Origin: Paenibacillus xylanexedens
GTDB taxonomy: Bacteria; Bacillota; Bacilli; Paenibacillales; Paenibacillaceae
DNA length: 64,000 bases
Assembly: GCF_007680605.1 (NCBI RefSeq)
Contig: NZ_VEIO01000001.1
Location: 1,989,276-2,053,275 of the forward strand
Direction of reading: 5' to 3'
Shown piece by piece: positions 19,631-29,119 of this stretch. The notes under the pieces are model-generated. The model was not told where the DNA came from. It saw only the letters and a program-made list of their open reading frames with translations, and did not search any database. Position 1 is the first letter of the stretch; each line of letters begins with the position of its first letter. Position numbers and translations under genes: made by a program.

Positions 19631-21004
19631 TTATGAAAAAATAACCCGATTCGCATCTGACATCCGATATTGCGTCAACAAATATTCCTTACTCTGCGTG
19701 GCTTTGCGCCGAATTTCATCCAGATCGACTTGTAACAGCTTGCCCTCTCGCTTCACAGGTTTCCCCGCAACGAAAACCGTATCCACATTGGACGGATTCG
19801 CGAATTGCACAACGGCACCAATCGGATCATGCACGGGGAACAGGTTCAGATCCGTCGTGCGAATCATGATTACATCTGCCTCTTTTCCCGGCGTAAGCGA
19901 ACCTGTTTTTTGCTCCAGTCCTAAAGCCCTTGCACCCGCGGAGGTTGCGAATCGCAGAACCTGACTTGCCTGCAAACTGAGTTCACCCGGCATCTCACCC
20001 TGTTGCAAAAGGTACTCATTCGTTCTTGAACGCTCAGCTTGCAACGCGAATTTCATCTGCGAAAACATATCTCCGCCCGTCGAAGTCACGACATCTACGC
20101 CAAGTGTTGGCGTACCTCCATGCTCCAGAAAGTGTCCTGTGGCTGGATAACCATGCCCCATCATCATCTCGACTTCAGGTGTGACCGACAACGAGGCTCC
20201 GCTGTCCGCGAGCATTTTGAATTCATCCATGCCCATCGTATTACCATGAACAACATTGATTCGTGGACTAAGTAGCCCTGCCTCATACATTCGGCTAATC
20301 GAGCGATCCGCTGATCCCCAGCTGCCGAAACCGACATGCATCGAACAAATGGCGTCCAGTTCTTCTGCAAGCTGAATATCCTGCACCGTTGTATCCCAAT
20401 GGCTAAATTCTGGTCCACGGATCGCAAGTCCATAGGTGAGTAGTTGATCATTTGAAGAGAAATATCGCTCCTTAACGCCTCTCACATTCTCTGGATACGC
20501 CAGCCTACTCTCACGATTCCAATACATCGTTTCCCCTGGCACACCATGGGCAAAAACAGCACGAATTCCTGCATCCTGCAGTCCTCGAATCAGCTCATCC
20601 GTATGTTCAGCCGAGTATGGCATGCTCCAGTCCAGTACCGTGGTGACGCCCGCATTAAGCGCTTCCAATGATCCGAGCAGATTGGCGATATAGCTGTCCT
20701 GCGGACGAAGCTTGCTTCCCATAGCTCCATAGTACAAATTTTGCAGATAGACGGGGAGCGACCAGTTGGTTCCGGCTGTTTTGACAAGCGATTCCCACAT
20801 ATGCCGGTGTGTATCCACCAGTCCAGGCATAACAATCATATCTGTAGCATCGATGACCTCAACATCTGTATCGGACACCTCGATATTGGGTTGAATCGCT
20901 ACGATCAAAGAATCCTGAATAAGTACGTCTGCCCGTTTATACTGGCCAATACGAGCATCCATCGATAATACACAACCGTTCTTCAAAAGATAACCTGTCC
21001 TCAT
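19631..21004 (-). CDS. Amidohydrolase family protein (TRZ/ATZ, cytosine/guanine deaminase-like)
   Basis: A 457-residue cytoplasmic metal-dependent hydrolase. It begins with the beta-sandwich strand MRTGYLLKNGCVLSMD, then the metal ligand motif GLVDTHRHMWES (H-x-H), a ligand His in SMHVGFG, another in NVHGNTMG, and the catalytic Asp in TLGVDVVTSTGGD. This pattern places it in the TRZ/ATZ family that deaminates or dechlorinates N-heterocycles; the exact substrate is unknown. The start at 21004 has GGAGAG about nine bases upstream; the ATG 16 codons earlier lacks a ribosome site. Monocistronic. Confidence 0.88.
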   Translation of the reverse strand: MRTGYLLKNGCVLSMDARIGQYKRADVLIQDSLIVAIQPNIEVSDTDVEVIDATDMIVMPGLVDTHRHMWESLVKTAGTNWSLPVYLQNLYYGAMGSKLRPQDSYIANLLGSLEALNAGVTTVLDWSMPYSAEHTDELIRGLQDAGIRAVFAHGVPGETMYWNRESRLAYPENVRGVKERYFSSNDQLLTYGLAIRGPEFSHWDTTVQDIQLAEELDAICSMHVGFGSWGSADRSISRMYEAGLLSPRINVVHGNTMGMDEFKMLADSGASLSVTPEVEMMMGHGYPATGHFLEHGGTPTLGVDVVTSTGGDMFSQMKFALQAERSRTNEYLLQQGEMPGELSLQASQVLRFATSAGARALGLEQKTGSLTPGKEADVIMIRTTDLNLFPVHDPIGAVVQFANPSNVDTVFVAGKPVKREGKLLQVDLDEIRRKATQSKEYLLTQYRMSDANRVIFS

Positions 21005-21222
21005 GAGACATCTCTCCAATCGTAATGGTTTGTAAAATGATCTGATCCGCATTGCTTGTTCTTACATAAAATTTATGACTATATTTTCGCTAGTATATAT
21101 ACATTATATATCAAGTCTTGAAATTTATCAAATTCTGGAAGAGATACCTTCGACCTGTATGGAGATTCACGGATTGTAAAGGTTTGAACTTAACTGGTAA
21201 ACTTAATTGATAAACTTGATTG

Positions 21223-21795
21223 TTAAACTTCATTCTTTTCCTCATTAGAGTGCATTTTTCGTTTCGCTCGAAAACGCCTCACCTTCATTAGATTGCCGCA
21301 CATCTTATCATCGCAATATTTCTGTGTTCTGCTCCGAGTATCATCATAGAAGATCCAGCGGCAGTCCGGATTGTCACAGAATCGAATTCTCTTCCCTTCG
21401 CCTTCTACGAGTGTCATGGCAAAATCAGCCGCGACCTCTGCCATCACCTGAGCCCAATGTCTATGAATGGGAACCAGCGCAACACACAGTCCTTGATCAT
21501 GTATAATTATTCGTCTAATGACTTCGCCAGCCAGCATAAAATCATTCAACCAAGCTTGATCCTTCTCAGTAAATAGCTTCCCGTTAGACAAACGGATAGC
21601 TAATGACTGTAAATCATCTCTAAAAACTCTCATTGCGGATTCCTCTTCATTCGATGCAGGTACTGGCGCTTCTAATTGCCACCGATTTAAAAAGTCTTGC
21701 TGCCAGCTTGCGTTCCCCAATCTGTCTTCTGATCGCTCCCCACCACGCCAATCATGATAATCGCTGTTTACAAAATCAGTCCATAATCTATCCAT
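21223..21795 (-). CDS. CGNR zinc finger / ABATE domain regulator
   Basis: A 190-residue predicted transcription regulator. Residues 1-140 fit the ABATE ligand-binding-like domain (WTDFVNSDYHDWRGG, then helical), and residues 143-185 form the CGNR zinc finger: RFCDNPDCRWIFYDDTRS, KYCDDKMCGN, then KVRRFRAKRK. The four cysteines would bind zinc and the basic tail DNA. ATG has GGAGG seven bases upstream. It is divergent from the dinB-like gene, and a 9-base inverted repeat lies in the shared 162-base gap (21836-21878), a plausible operator. The ligand is unknown. Confidence 0.88.
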   Translation of the reverse strand: MDRLWTDFVNSDYHDWRGGERSEDRLGNASWQQDFLNRWQLEAPVPASNEEESAMRVFRDDLQSLAIRLSNGKLFTEKDQAWLNDFMLAGEVIRRIIIHDQGLCVALVPIHRHWAQVMAEVAADFAMTLVEGEGKRIRFCDNPDCRWIFYDDTRSRTQKYCDDKMCGNLMKVRRFRAKRKMHSNEEKNEV

Positions 21796-21835
21796 GAGAA
21801 CCTCCGATTAATGTAACTATCTAAATTATCAAAAG

Positions 21836-21878
21836 ATGGTTACATCCAATAAAATTGTGTTATATTAATTGTAACCAT
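21836..21878. promoter_or_regulatory. Spaced inverted repeat in divergent regulator/dinB region
   Basis: ATGGTTACA (21836-21844) and its exact complement TGTAACCAT (21870-21878) are 25 bases apart, with a further TGTAAC at 21812-21817. A possible plus-strand promoter (TTACAT at 21840, 17 bases, TATTAA at 21863) overlaps it. It is a candidate operator for the neighbouring CGNR regulator. Confidence 0.5.
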
Positions 21879-21957
21879 TTCGACCCATATTAGCTAGTTA
21901 CCAGCATGATGAAGCAAGAACGAGATGAGTCTGACAGGAGAGGAATGAAATTTAAAA

Positions 21958-22461
21958 ATGAGAACGGTCACCACAGCATTAGATGTATTGGTTATTCAGA
22001 ATGAAGATACCTGGGATCAATGTAACTGGATCGTCCCATTGTCCAAGGCTCTGGAGGGGCTGACCGCCGAACAGGCTGCCTGGGTTCCGCCTTCAGGTGG
22101 ACTGAGCATATGGCAACTGACCAATCATATGTTTTATTACAACCAACGGATTTTGGAACGTCTGCAGGGGAAAGCACCGTCTGTACCCGCTGCTGATTCA
22201 AACGTAGCTACGTTTGGTATTTCCGGCGATCCTTTGAACGAAGCTGGCTGGAACAAGCTGATGGAACAAACCAGGAAACTGGCTGAGCAGTTGCGCGATA
22301 CCCTTGCTACTTTACAGGACTCAAAGCTTGAGGAAACTTATATGGATTCTGAAGACAACTGGGCTCAGACGCTTGCCCGCTGGGTTCTGCATGATGCTTA
22401 TCATGCAGGTCAGATTGTGCAGCTTCGAAGACAACAGGGATGCTGGAGTATTGTTTTCTAA
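21958..22461 (+). CDS. DinB-like metalloenzyme family protein
   Basis: A 167-residue cytoplasmic four-helix-bundle protein of the DinB/YfiT type. Three histidines at metal-ligand positions are visible: the one in SIWQLTNHMFYYNQR and two in ARWVLHDAYHAGQIVQLRR, the usual C-terminal H-x3-H. Members include thiol S-transferases (bacillithiol, mycothiol) and proteins of unknown function. The ATG start has a weak GAGAGG about 14 bases upstream, so the true start may be a few codons away. It is divergent from the CGNR regulator and may be its target. Confidence 0.8.
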   Translation: MRTVTTALDVLVIQNEDTWDQCNWIVPLSKALEGLTAEQAAWVPPSGGLSIWQLTNHMFYYNQRILERLQGKAPSVPAADSNVATFGISGDPLNEAGWNKLMEQTRKLAEQLRDTLATLQDSKLEETYMDSEDNWAQTLARWVLHDAYHAGQIVQLRRQQGCWSIVF

Positions 22462-22469
22462 AAAAACAC

Positions 22470-22499
22470 TTGAACTGATAGCGTTTACAGGAATAAGAT
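22470..22499 (+). promoter_or_regulatory. Likely promoter of the FMN-riboswitch transcript
   Basis: TTGAAC (22470-22475), an 18-base spacer and TAAGAT (22494-22499), placed about 45 bases before the FMN riboswitch. The match is fair and unsupported by other evidence. Confidence 0.45.
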
Positions 22500-22545
22500 G
22501 AACTTCATAAGGTTACAACTTGTTCAATACACTAATTAATTGAAT

Positions 22546-22697
22546 AGGATCTTCGGGGTAGGGTGCAATTCCCAACCGGCGGTGATGTTCTTCTTTTATA
22601 GAACCAGCCCGCGACTCGCTGTCAATGATGACTATCTGGCAGCGACTGACTTGGTGAAATTCCAAGGCCGACGGTACAGTCCGGATGAGAGAAGATC
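22546..22697 (+). ncRNA. FMN riboswitch (RFN element)
   Basis: The sequence matches the RFN consensus throughout: AGGATCTTCGGGG, GGGTGCAATTCCCAACCGGC, GGTGAT, AGCCCGCGA, GACTTGGTGAAATTCCAAGG, CCGACGGTACAGTC, GGATGAGAGAAGATC. The closing P1 stem GATCTTC/GAAGATC is perfect. It would bind FMN and switch off the downstream transporter gene through the terminator at 22756-22799. A variable stem of about 30 bases sits between TGACTAT and the GACTTGG block. Confidence 0.97.
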
Positions 22698-22755
22698 AAC
22701 ACAACGGCAAGCGTATTTTGGGAAGTCTTTTTTCCCTGACGTCTTGTCTTTGAAT

Positions 22756-22799
22756 GATCCCCCGTTTATTTGGCGTACGCCAAGGACGGGGGATTTTGT
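22756..22799 (+). terminator. Regulated terminator downstream of the FMN riboswitch
   Basis: ATCCCCCGT pairs with ACGGGGGAT, enclosing a second perfect palindrome TTGGCGTACGCCAA, and is followed by TTTTG. It lies between the riboswitch and the transporter start, the expected place for the expression platform. Confidence 0.85.
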
Positions 22800-22847
22800 C
22801 GATTTTGCCAACTGAAGATTCCGTGTTCTGACGAAGGAGTCCTGAAT

Positions 22848-23828
22848 ATGGAAAACACATCAACAGCATCAACGATTTATCGCAAGGAACGAAGCAACAC
22901 CGGATTTTGGCTAGTTGTGCTAGGCGCAGCCCTCTGGGGTGTAGACCCTTTATTCCGAATTCTTTTGCTAAAAACGATGACTTCTACACAGATTGTTCTA
23001 ATCGAACACATCATCGTCAGCCTTGTCGCGATACCGGTATTATGGAAGTTCCGGGATGATCTGAAGAAACTGCGTGCACGTCACTGGATCGCTGTTATCT
23101 TCATCTCCTGGGGCGGATCAGCGTTGGCGACGGTTTTATTCACGTTAGCCCTTACCCATAACGATCCCAATACGGTATTGTTGTTGCAAAAAATGCAGCC
23201 ACTCTTCGCGATTGTACTTGCGAAATTGTTATTAAAAGAAACATTGCCGCGTCACTTCGGCGGACTATTCATCATTGCGCTGGCAGGGACGTATCTTCTT
23301 ACGTTTGGCTTCTCACTGCCGCTCGGCAACTGGAATAACTGGATTCATGCAGGTAGCCTGCTGTCTCTTGGTGCCGCAGCTTTGTGGGGTGGATCTACCG
23401 TTATGGGCCGGTTAATGCTTGGTCAAGCACGGTATGAGACGGTCACCTCCCTTCGCTTTGTCGTTGCGCTTCCACTCCTGATCTTCATGACCTGGAATGA
23501 AGGTGCTCCTTGGACACTCCCGGCTGGAACAGGGGCACAGGCTGCCGTTATCCTGAATATTCTTGGGCAGGCGCTTTTACCAGGCTTGCTAAGTCTACTC
23601 TTGTATTACAAAGGGTTGTCTTCCACCAAAGCTTCTGTTGCAACCCTCGCCGAACTCAGTTTCCCGATGGCCGGCGTGCTTGTAAACTGGATTGCCTTCC
23701 GTACGCTGATAACCTGGGAGCAATTGCTCGGCTTTATCCTGATCTGGATCGCCCTGTTTGCAATCTCCAAACAACAGGAGCGCTCTACGCCGATTGCTGA
23801 AGCTGCACCTAAACTTCGCACGGAGTAA
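22848..23828 (+). CDS. EamA/DMT family transporter under FMN riboswitch, candidate flavin importer
   Basis: A 326-residue membrane protein with about ten hydrophobic segments in two EamA repeats (LVVLGAALWGVDPLFRILLL in the first, AAALWGGSTVMGRLML in the second). FMN-riboswitch control implies it handles riboflavin or a related compound; DMT-family proteins in this context have been called ImpX-like, and RibN is another flavin-importing member of the superfamily. Direction and substrate are inferred. Start at 22848 follows AAGGAG by eight bases; an in-frame ATG at 22770 lies inside the terminator and is not used. The gene is alone between riboswitch and terminator; no rib biosynthesis gene is in the window. 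Confidence 0.85.
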   Translation: MENTSTASTIYRKERSNTGFWLVVLGAALWGVDPLFRILLLKTMTSTQIVLIEHIIVSLVAIPVLWKFRDDLKKLRARHWIAVIFISWGGSALATVLFTLALTHNDPNTVLLLQKMQPLFAIVLAKLLLKETLPRHFGGLFIIALAGTYLLTFGFSLPLGNWNNWIHAGSLLSLGAAALWGGSTVMGRLMLGQARYETVTSLRFVVALPLLIFMTWNEGAPWTLPAGTGAQAAVILNILGQALLPGLLSLLLYYKGLSSTKASVATLAELSFPMAGVLVNWIAFRTLITWEQLLGFILIWIALFAISKQQERSTPIAEAAPKLRTE

Positions 23829-23852
23829 CTCATCTTCATGTATTCAAACTAA

Positions 23853-23890
23853 TAAGCACTGTTTCACCTTCCGAGGTGAGCAGTGCTTTT
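23853..23890 (+). terminator. Intrinsic terminator after the EamA gene
   Basis: AAGCACTG-TTT-CACCT pairs with AGGTG-AG-CAGTGCTT, with a small internal bulge and a T-rich tail, 25 bases past the stop codon. Confidence 0.85.
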
Positions 23891-24026
23891 CTTCTACTAT
23901 TTTTCTTCGTCATGATGGCTTGATATTTTGTCTTTTGTCTGCCTAGGTGGTACGATGGCTTATGGAACTTGGAACAAGATATCCCGATATCCAACAGGAA
24001 CTATTTTCAGAGAGGAACGATTACTA

Positions 24027-25529
24027 ATGTCTTCATTCTCATATACCTCCTATGACGCCATAGGACTCGCCGAACTGATTCGCTCACGGGAAGTATCCCC
24101 GGTTGAATTGCTCGAAGCTGCCTTTGCACGTCTCGAAGAAGTGAACCCACAACTTAATGCCGTTATTCGTACATATGAAACCCGTGCTCGTCAAGAAGCC
24201 GGCATGATACGGCCCGGAGAACAGCCGTTTGCTGGAGTGCCGTTGCTCCTCAAAGATATTTCTCAATCTTTGGAAGGTGAGGTTCTAACCTCCGGATCAC
24301 ATCTGTTCAGCAAGCATCGTGCTCTTCGCAACTCCAATTTCGTAACGCGTCTGCTCGAAGCAGGTTTTATTGTGATTGGACATACGAATACTCCGGAATT
24401 CGGGTTGAAAAATATAACCGAGCCGCGTCTACACGGGCCAACGCGCAATCCGTGGAATGTGAATCATTCCCCAGGCGGCTCAAGCGGCGGTGCCGCTGCC
24501 GCTGTAGCATCAGGCATCGTGCCGCTTGCCGGCGCAAGTGATGGCGGTGGTTCGATTCGAATTCCCGCTTCCTTCAGCGGTCTGTTTGGACTGAAACCTA
24601 CACGCGGACGCACTCCCGTCGGTCCAGGTGTGGGAAGACAATGGCAAGGAGCCTCGATAGACTTTGCAGTATCCCGTTCCGTCAGAGACAGTGCTGCACT
24701 GCTGGATACGCTCCAGATTATCCAACCGGAAGCCGCATTCCATGCACCTTTATTCCCGGGAAGTTACCTTGCTGATATGAACTATCCGCACCAACGCAAA
24801 TGGCGAATCGCTTATACAACGGATTCACCTGTTGGCACACCTGTCAGTGAAGATGCCAAAGAGGCGGTGATGAAACTAGTCCGTTTCTTGGAATCTCAAG
24901 GACATCACGTTGAAGAAAAGTTAAGTCCAGTCAATGGCGTACGCCTGATGGAAAACTACTACATGATGAACAGCGGCGAGATGGCCGCCATGATTTCATC
25001 CATGGAACATGGCATGGGTCGTTCTCTCACTGCAGATGATATGGAGATTGAGTCTTGGGTACTGGCTGAAGCCGGAAAGAAAGTATCTGCTGCTGAATTT
25101 GTGCACAGTTTGGCCGAATGGGACGTAGCGGCTGCGCAGATGTCTACGCTGTTTGAACGGTATGATTTTTACATCACACCTGTTAATGCTTTTCCCGCAC
25201 CACGGGTCGGAGAGCTGACGCCAGATGCGGAGCAGATTGAACATCTGATGTCCGTCAGTGATCTGGATAAAACGGCGCAACAAGAGCTGATCTATGAGAT
25301 GTTCAAGCCGAGCCTTACGTACACCCCGTTCACACAACTTGCGAATTTGACAGGCCAGCCTGCCATTAGTCTTCCTCTGCATTTGACTGCGGAAGGTTTA
25401 CCCATGGGTGTTCAGGTTATGGCAACCAAAGGCCGTGAAGATTGGTTATTGCATCTGGCCGGTCAACTCGAATCAACCGAGTTATGGGTTGGCATGGAAG
25501 CCAATCCCATGTTTCCAAATTCATTATAA
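24027..25529 (+). CDS. Amidase, amidase-signature family
   Basis: A 500-residue cytoplasmic amidohydrolase of the GatA/AmiE-signature type. The catalytic Lys is in VPLLLKDI (about residue 76), and the Ser-Ser pair is in [20 protein letters not shown] and [10 protein letters not shown] (about 150-180), so the Ser-cisSer-Lys triad is intact. No gatC or gatB is nearby, so it is unlikely to be the tRNA amidotransferase subunit; substrates may be amides or peptides. Start at 24027 follows GAGAGGAA; an in-frame ATG at 23928 has no ribosome site. Monocistronic, with a terminator. Confidence 0.9.
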   Translation: MSSFSYTSYDAIGLAELIRSREVSPVELLEAAFARLEEVNPQLNAVIRTYETRARQEAGMIRPGEQPFAGVPLLLKDISQSLEGEVLTSGSHLFSKHRALRNSNFVTRLLEAGFIVIGHTNTPEFGLKNITEPRLHGPTRNPWNVNHSPGGSSGGAAAAVASGIVPLAGASDGGGSIRIPASFSGLFGLKPTRGRTPVGPGVGRQWQGASIDFAVSRSVRDSAALLDTLQIIQPEAAFHAPLFPGSYLADMNYPHQRKWRIAYTTDSPVGTPVSEDAKEAVMKLVRFLESQGHHVEEKLSPVNGVRLMENYYMMNSGEMAAMISSMEHGMGRSLTADDMEIESWVLAEAGKKVSAAEFVHSLAEWDVAAAQMSTLFERYDFYITPVNAFPAPRVGELTPDAEQIEHLMSVSDLDKTAQQELIYEMFKPSLTYTPFTQLANLTGQPAISLPLHLTAEGLPMGVQVMATKGREDWLLHLAGQLESTELWVGMEANPMFPNSL

Positions 25530-25551
25530 GTTCAGGCTCAGCTTCATCGAA

Positions 25552-25588
25552 AAAAAGCTAGCAGGTACGTCCCTGCTGGCTTTCTTTC
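25552..25588 (+). terminator. Intrinsic terminator after the amidase gene
   Basis: AAAGC-T-AGCAGG pairs with CCTGCT-G-GCTTT around a six-base loop and ends in TTTC. The remaining gap to 25754 shows nothing recognisable. Confidence 0.85.
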
Positions 25589-25754
25589 AACTATTCATGA
25601 ATAATATGACAACCGTAACATGATCAATGATCAGTATTCGCTTTTATTATCAGTATTTAAGTTTACATAATAATTATGATGTATATTGTAGTGGTGTTCC
25701 ACTTTTTAGCCAATAAAAGATCTAATCCATGGCCATTCTAATATTGTTATAAAA

Positions 25755-27320
25755 TCAAACTTTTTCATCTCCTGACTCGTAATTGAAATGCTCTACATCC
25801 ACATACCCTTCTTCTCTTTCATGGTTCAGATTGTACACCCCGACCCGATCTCCCCGGTAAGGTCCCCAACCCAGTTGATAGACCTCACCAAAGGAGAAAA
25901 ATTTCTCTCCATCCAGGCTATATTCATATCTGTTTTCACCACGCAAGTTCCAAATCGATCTCAACCATAAATTAGTGGTATCAATAGATGGCCCCCATAC
26001 GATTGTACCTGAATGATTGAATTTCAATACCCGAATTCCTTCTTGCTGATGAATACCAATCGTACAATAAGTTTGTCCAAAATGGCATAGACCCGCTTCC
26101 TGGTCATCCACCATCCCACTTAGATCATACTTGGCAGTCACTACGTTATGAGGAACACGATACGCCCGTTGGGAAAGAATGTTCGAGATTTTAAAGAAAT
26201 CATTTTTCTCGGAAGGCACACAAGCATGCAAACGTAAATTCCCTGCTCTCTCTGTTAAAGACCACATATCGGCTTTGGGTTGGTGGTTCCATCCCCAATG
26301 AGATTGCAGTACCGGACTATTGAAATCATCATTCACGGTTAAGATCGTTTTGGGATAACCGTGAATTGGTTTTGTTCCTCCCCATACCATCTCTCCGACA
26401 CCATCACCGTCTGTATCCTCACCAATGATTGGCCAACCGTCGACCCATGTAACGGGAAGCAGGTGAAGAGTTCTGCCTTCAAAGTAACCGCCGGCTCCTT
26501 GATGACTAATGAAATACCACTCCCCAGACGGTGTTTGCACAAGTCCGCCTTGATTCGGTTCGCGGTCCATTTCCACGCCGTGCGTATGAATTAACTCTTT
26601 TTCTTCGTAAGGACCGTATAAATGCTCTGAACGGAGCATCATAACAACCCTTACCTCTTCACCATTTCTTGGTCGAACTTCACTGTGGAACATGTAATAA
26701 AGTCCGTTGATTTTGTAAAGCTTACTCGCTTCGCTACCTTTATATTGATGGATCACGACACCACTATCAGGCACAATTCGTTTTCCATCGTCGCTAAGTT
26801 TGAACAGATAAATATTATAATTGTCGGCAAAATTCGTAGCTACCAGATATCCTTGACCGTCATCATCCCAAAAAGGACAACAATCGTCCCAGCCAGCAAT
26901 CCCCCAACTATGATAAAGAGGCTCCCATGGGCCAGCAGGATCTGTAGCTGTGCTCACGAACAAACCCTCATCCGGTGTGAAAAAATACACCCAAAATTGT
27001 TGGTCATGAAACCGGATCGCTCCCGCCCAGACCCCTCTTGCATAACGATTCATTCGATCATGCCGATATTCAGGCCCGATAACTGTCAAATCTTCTACGA
27101 CATGACTAATTACATTCCAATTGACCAAATCTTTAGAGTGCAGAACAGCCATACCTGGTGAGCAATGTAATGTGGAAGAGATCGCATAGTAGTCTTCCCC
27201 AATGCTTATCACATCGGGATCGCAGTAATCTCCAGGCAAGACCGGATTGACATAAGTACCGTCCCCTTGATCGCCCCATTTCCCTTCATTGGAAAGCAAA
27301 ACGTAATCTTTTTTCATCAT
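25755..27320 (-). CDS. Glycoside hydrolase family 43 (beta-xylosidase / arabinofuranosidase-like)
   Basis: A 521-residue enzyme with no signal peptide, so probably cytoplasmic and acting on imported oligosaccharides. The N-terminal five-blade propeller begins NPVLPGDYCDPDVI, with Asp34 as the likely base; a central Asp is in GWDDCCPFWDDDG and the likely acid Glu in FHSEVRPRN. The last 190 residues form a beta-sandwich of the type found after GH43 xylosidases (DDFNSPVLQSHWGWNHQP, VGVYNLNHEREEGYVDVEHFNY). Substrate is inferred as a xylan- or arabinan-derived oligosaccharide. ATG ATG start follows GGAGG. It has no sugar transporter neighbour; the 219-base upstream gap shows no gene. Confidence 0.9.
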   Translation of the reverse strand: MMKKDYVLLSNEGKWGDQGDGTYVNPVLPGDYCDPDVISIGEDYYAISSTLHCSPGMAVLHSKDLVNWNVISHVVEDLTVIGPEYRHDRMNRYARGVWAGAIRFHDQQFWVYFFTPDEGLFVSTATDPAGPWEPLYHSWGIAGWDDCCPFWDDDGQGYLVATNFADNYNIYLFKLSDDGKRIVPDSGVVIHQYKGSEASKLYKINGLYYMFHSEVRPRNGEEVRVVMMLRSEHLYGPYEEKELIHTHGVEMDREPNQGGLVQTPSGEWYFISHQGAGGYFEGRTLHLLPVTWVDGWPIIGEDTDGDGVGEMVWGGTKPIHGYPKTILTVNDDFNSPVLQSHWGWNHQPKADMWSLTERAGNLRLHACVPSEKNDFFKISNILSQRAYRVPHNVVTAKYDLSGMVDDQEAGLCHFGQTYCTIGIHQQEGIRVLKFNHSGTIVWGPSIDTTNLWLRSIWNLRGENRYEYSLDGEKFFSFGEVYQLGWGPYRGDRVGVYNLNHEREEGYVDVEHFNYESGDEKV

Positions 27321-27539
27321 TGTTTTCCTCCATAGCTTTTCTGCGATGCAGTTAAACTAACTTTTTGATGATCTGAGACATTACACTACTACGAATCTCG
27401 TAATCATTATACTACTTGAAAATTAATTTATAAGACAGCAAAACACGATCTAATTCTCAGAGATCATGTTTTATGATGAAACCTTAGGCAACGTAGATTC
27501 AGAAATAACCACCTGTTTAGCTTTAGAAGTTTCTGTTCT

Positions 27540-28982
27540 TCACTTGATTTTGTTCCTTTGCTTTCGAATACCAGTAATATGAAAGGCGGCTCCCTTTAAC
27601 GGAGTGTTCTCATCAGCTTGATCCTTCTGCTCGCCTTGCTCCGTATTGGCAACGGATGATGTTTTTTTGCGCTTACGTTGTACGATGATATCACTTAGAG
27701 CAATCAGAGAAATTAGCAGTAAACTAATAAAAAAACCAGGTCGGCTTAGGCCATGAAAAAGAGTTCCTGTTATGGCCATGCTGATCAGCACCAATCCAAT
27801 CCAGCGTTTTATGACATCTATGGTGCGGGATTTCAGTAACCGACCAGATGAAAGCAAAATAAACAACCAGTTATACATCAACATTAACCCGGCGGCAGTA
27901 GTTACATATTCATAGACTTTTCCAGGTAATAACAGCGACATAATAATGGTACCGACTAAACCACATCCGATCAGACTTAAGGCCAATAGGGGGTATTTCT
28001 TCTTCCATTTCTTTGAGAATAACTTTGGCGCATCCCCCTCCTGTGCCAGCGTAATCATCATGGACGTCACCGCATAGAGCGATGCGGTCATCGTCGAGAA
28101 ACCGGCCACAATCAGAACACCGTTGAACAAATGTGGTACAAAAGCAAGGTGATCACTGCTCAGCGCAAGTACAAACGGACTCTCCTTCGGATTAAAAGCA
28201 GACAGTGGCACCATCGTTAACGCAAGACCAATAGAAACGACATACACTGCAGACAGTGAAATAAGCATGACTTTGCCCGCTTTGGGTGCATCCTCCGGTT
28301 TTTCCAGTCGATACGACATAATGCCCAGTACTTCAATACCTCCATATGCATAAAACGCAAACAGGAATGCAGACCATAATCCGACTGCCCCTTTCGGGAA
28401 AACGGAAGCCATATCCATCGGTACCTTATGTGCATATTTGGTCCCCCCAATCCAGCCGTCAAGCAAGGCGATCGCCAGAACAAGAAACATGATTATAGCC
28501 GCTATTTTGATGACTGCGAGTACATTTTCAACCCGGTCGAATCCCTTGTTTCCAAAGAACACAATACATAAACCAACGATTCCATACCCCGCGGCAAAGA
28601 TCCAGAGTGGAACGCTGGGAAACCAGAAACGTGAAAAGATAGAAAGTGCGGTCAACTGGCTCCCCATAATGAGAAGCTCCGAAAACCAATAGACCCAACC
28701 ACTCGCAAAACCTGCCCACGCACCAAACGCCTTCTTCGCATAAGAACGAAATGATCCTTGCTCCGGATGATCCGATGTCATACGTGCCAGAGCATCGAAA
28801 ACAACGTACGTACCTAACGCAGCAAGTGCGTAAACAATGACTACAGCCGGTCCCCCGATGGTAATCGCTAGACTTGAACCGAGAAAATAACCCGTTCCAA
28901 TGGTCCCGGCAACACCCAGCAAACTGAGTTGCCACCATTTCAATTTCTTTTCATCCGATGATTTGCTTGAAGCCTGACTCAT
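27540..28982 (-). CDS. APC superfamily amino acid permease
   Basis: A 480-residue membrane transporter with about twelve hydrophobic segments. The first helix has GVAGTIGTGYFLGSSLAI, the APC substrate loop, and helix 6 has FAFYAYGGIEVLGIMSYRLEKPEDAPKAG; it is nearest to the YbgF/YbxG/AnsP-like branch by eye. A basic C-terminal tail of about 45 residues (QRKRKKTSS, then acidic, then RKQRNKIK) follows the last helix and is longer than usual. ATG at 28982 follows AAAGGA by nine bases; the upstream ATG is without a ribosome site. Substrate not known. Divergent from the Gln-rich gene. Confidence 0.9.
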   Translation of the reverse strand: MSQASSKSSDEKKLKWWQLSLLGVAGTIGTGYFLGSSLAITIGGPAVVIVYALAALGTYVVFDALARMTSDHPEQGSFRSYAKKAFGAWAGFASGWVYWFSELLIMGSQLTALSIFSRFWFPSVPLWIFAAGYGIVGLCIVFFGNKGFDRVENVLAVIKIAAIIMFLVLAIALLDGWIGGTKYAHKVPMDMASVFPKGAVGLWSAFLFAFYAYGGIEVLGIMSYRLEKPEDAPKAGKVMLISLSAVYVVSIGLALTMVPLSAFNPKESPFVLALSSDHLAFVPHLFNGVLIVAGFSTMTASLYAVTSMMITLAQEGDAPKLFSKKWKKKYPLLALSLIGCGLVGTIIMSLLLPGKVYEYVTTAAGLMLMYNWLFILLSSGRLLKSRTIDVIKRWIGLVLISMAITGTLFHGLSRPGFFISLLLISLIALSDIIVQRKRKKTSSVANTEQGEQKDQADENTPLKGAAFHITGIRKQRNKIK

Positions 28983-29119
28983 TTCGTCAATCCTTTCTAC
29001 TCTTGATAATCCTCGCAACAGGTAGCCTTCCCCAATTCAAGCAAAACATCTCCCTGAATATTTCTTCGAACCCCTCAGCATAATACACAGGTAAATTCAA
29101 ACAAATAGGAGGCAATATC

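Noticed and set aside
22540..22815. Open frame inside the FMN riboswitch region
   Set aside because: It is fully covered by the riboswitch and terminator structure; judged chance.
23941..24030. T-box leader before the amidase gene
   Set aside because: A GGTGGTAC string resembles part of a T-box sequence, but no other T-box elements or specifier loop are present.
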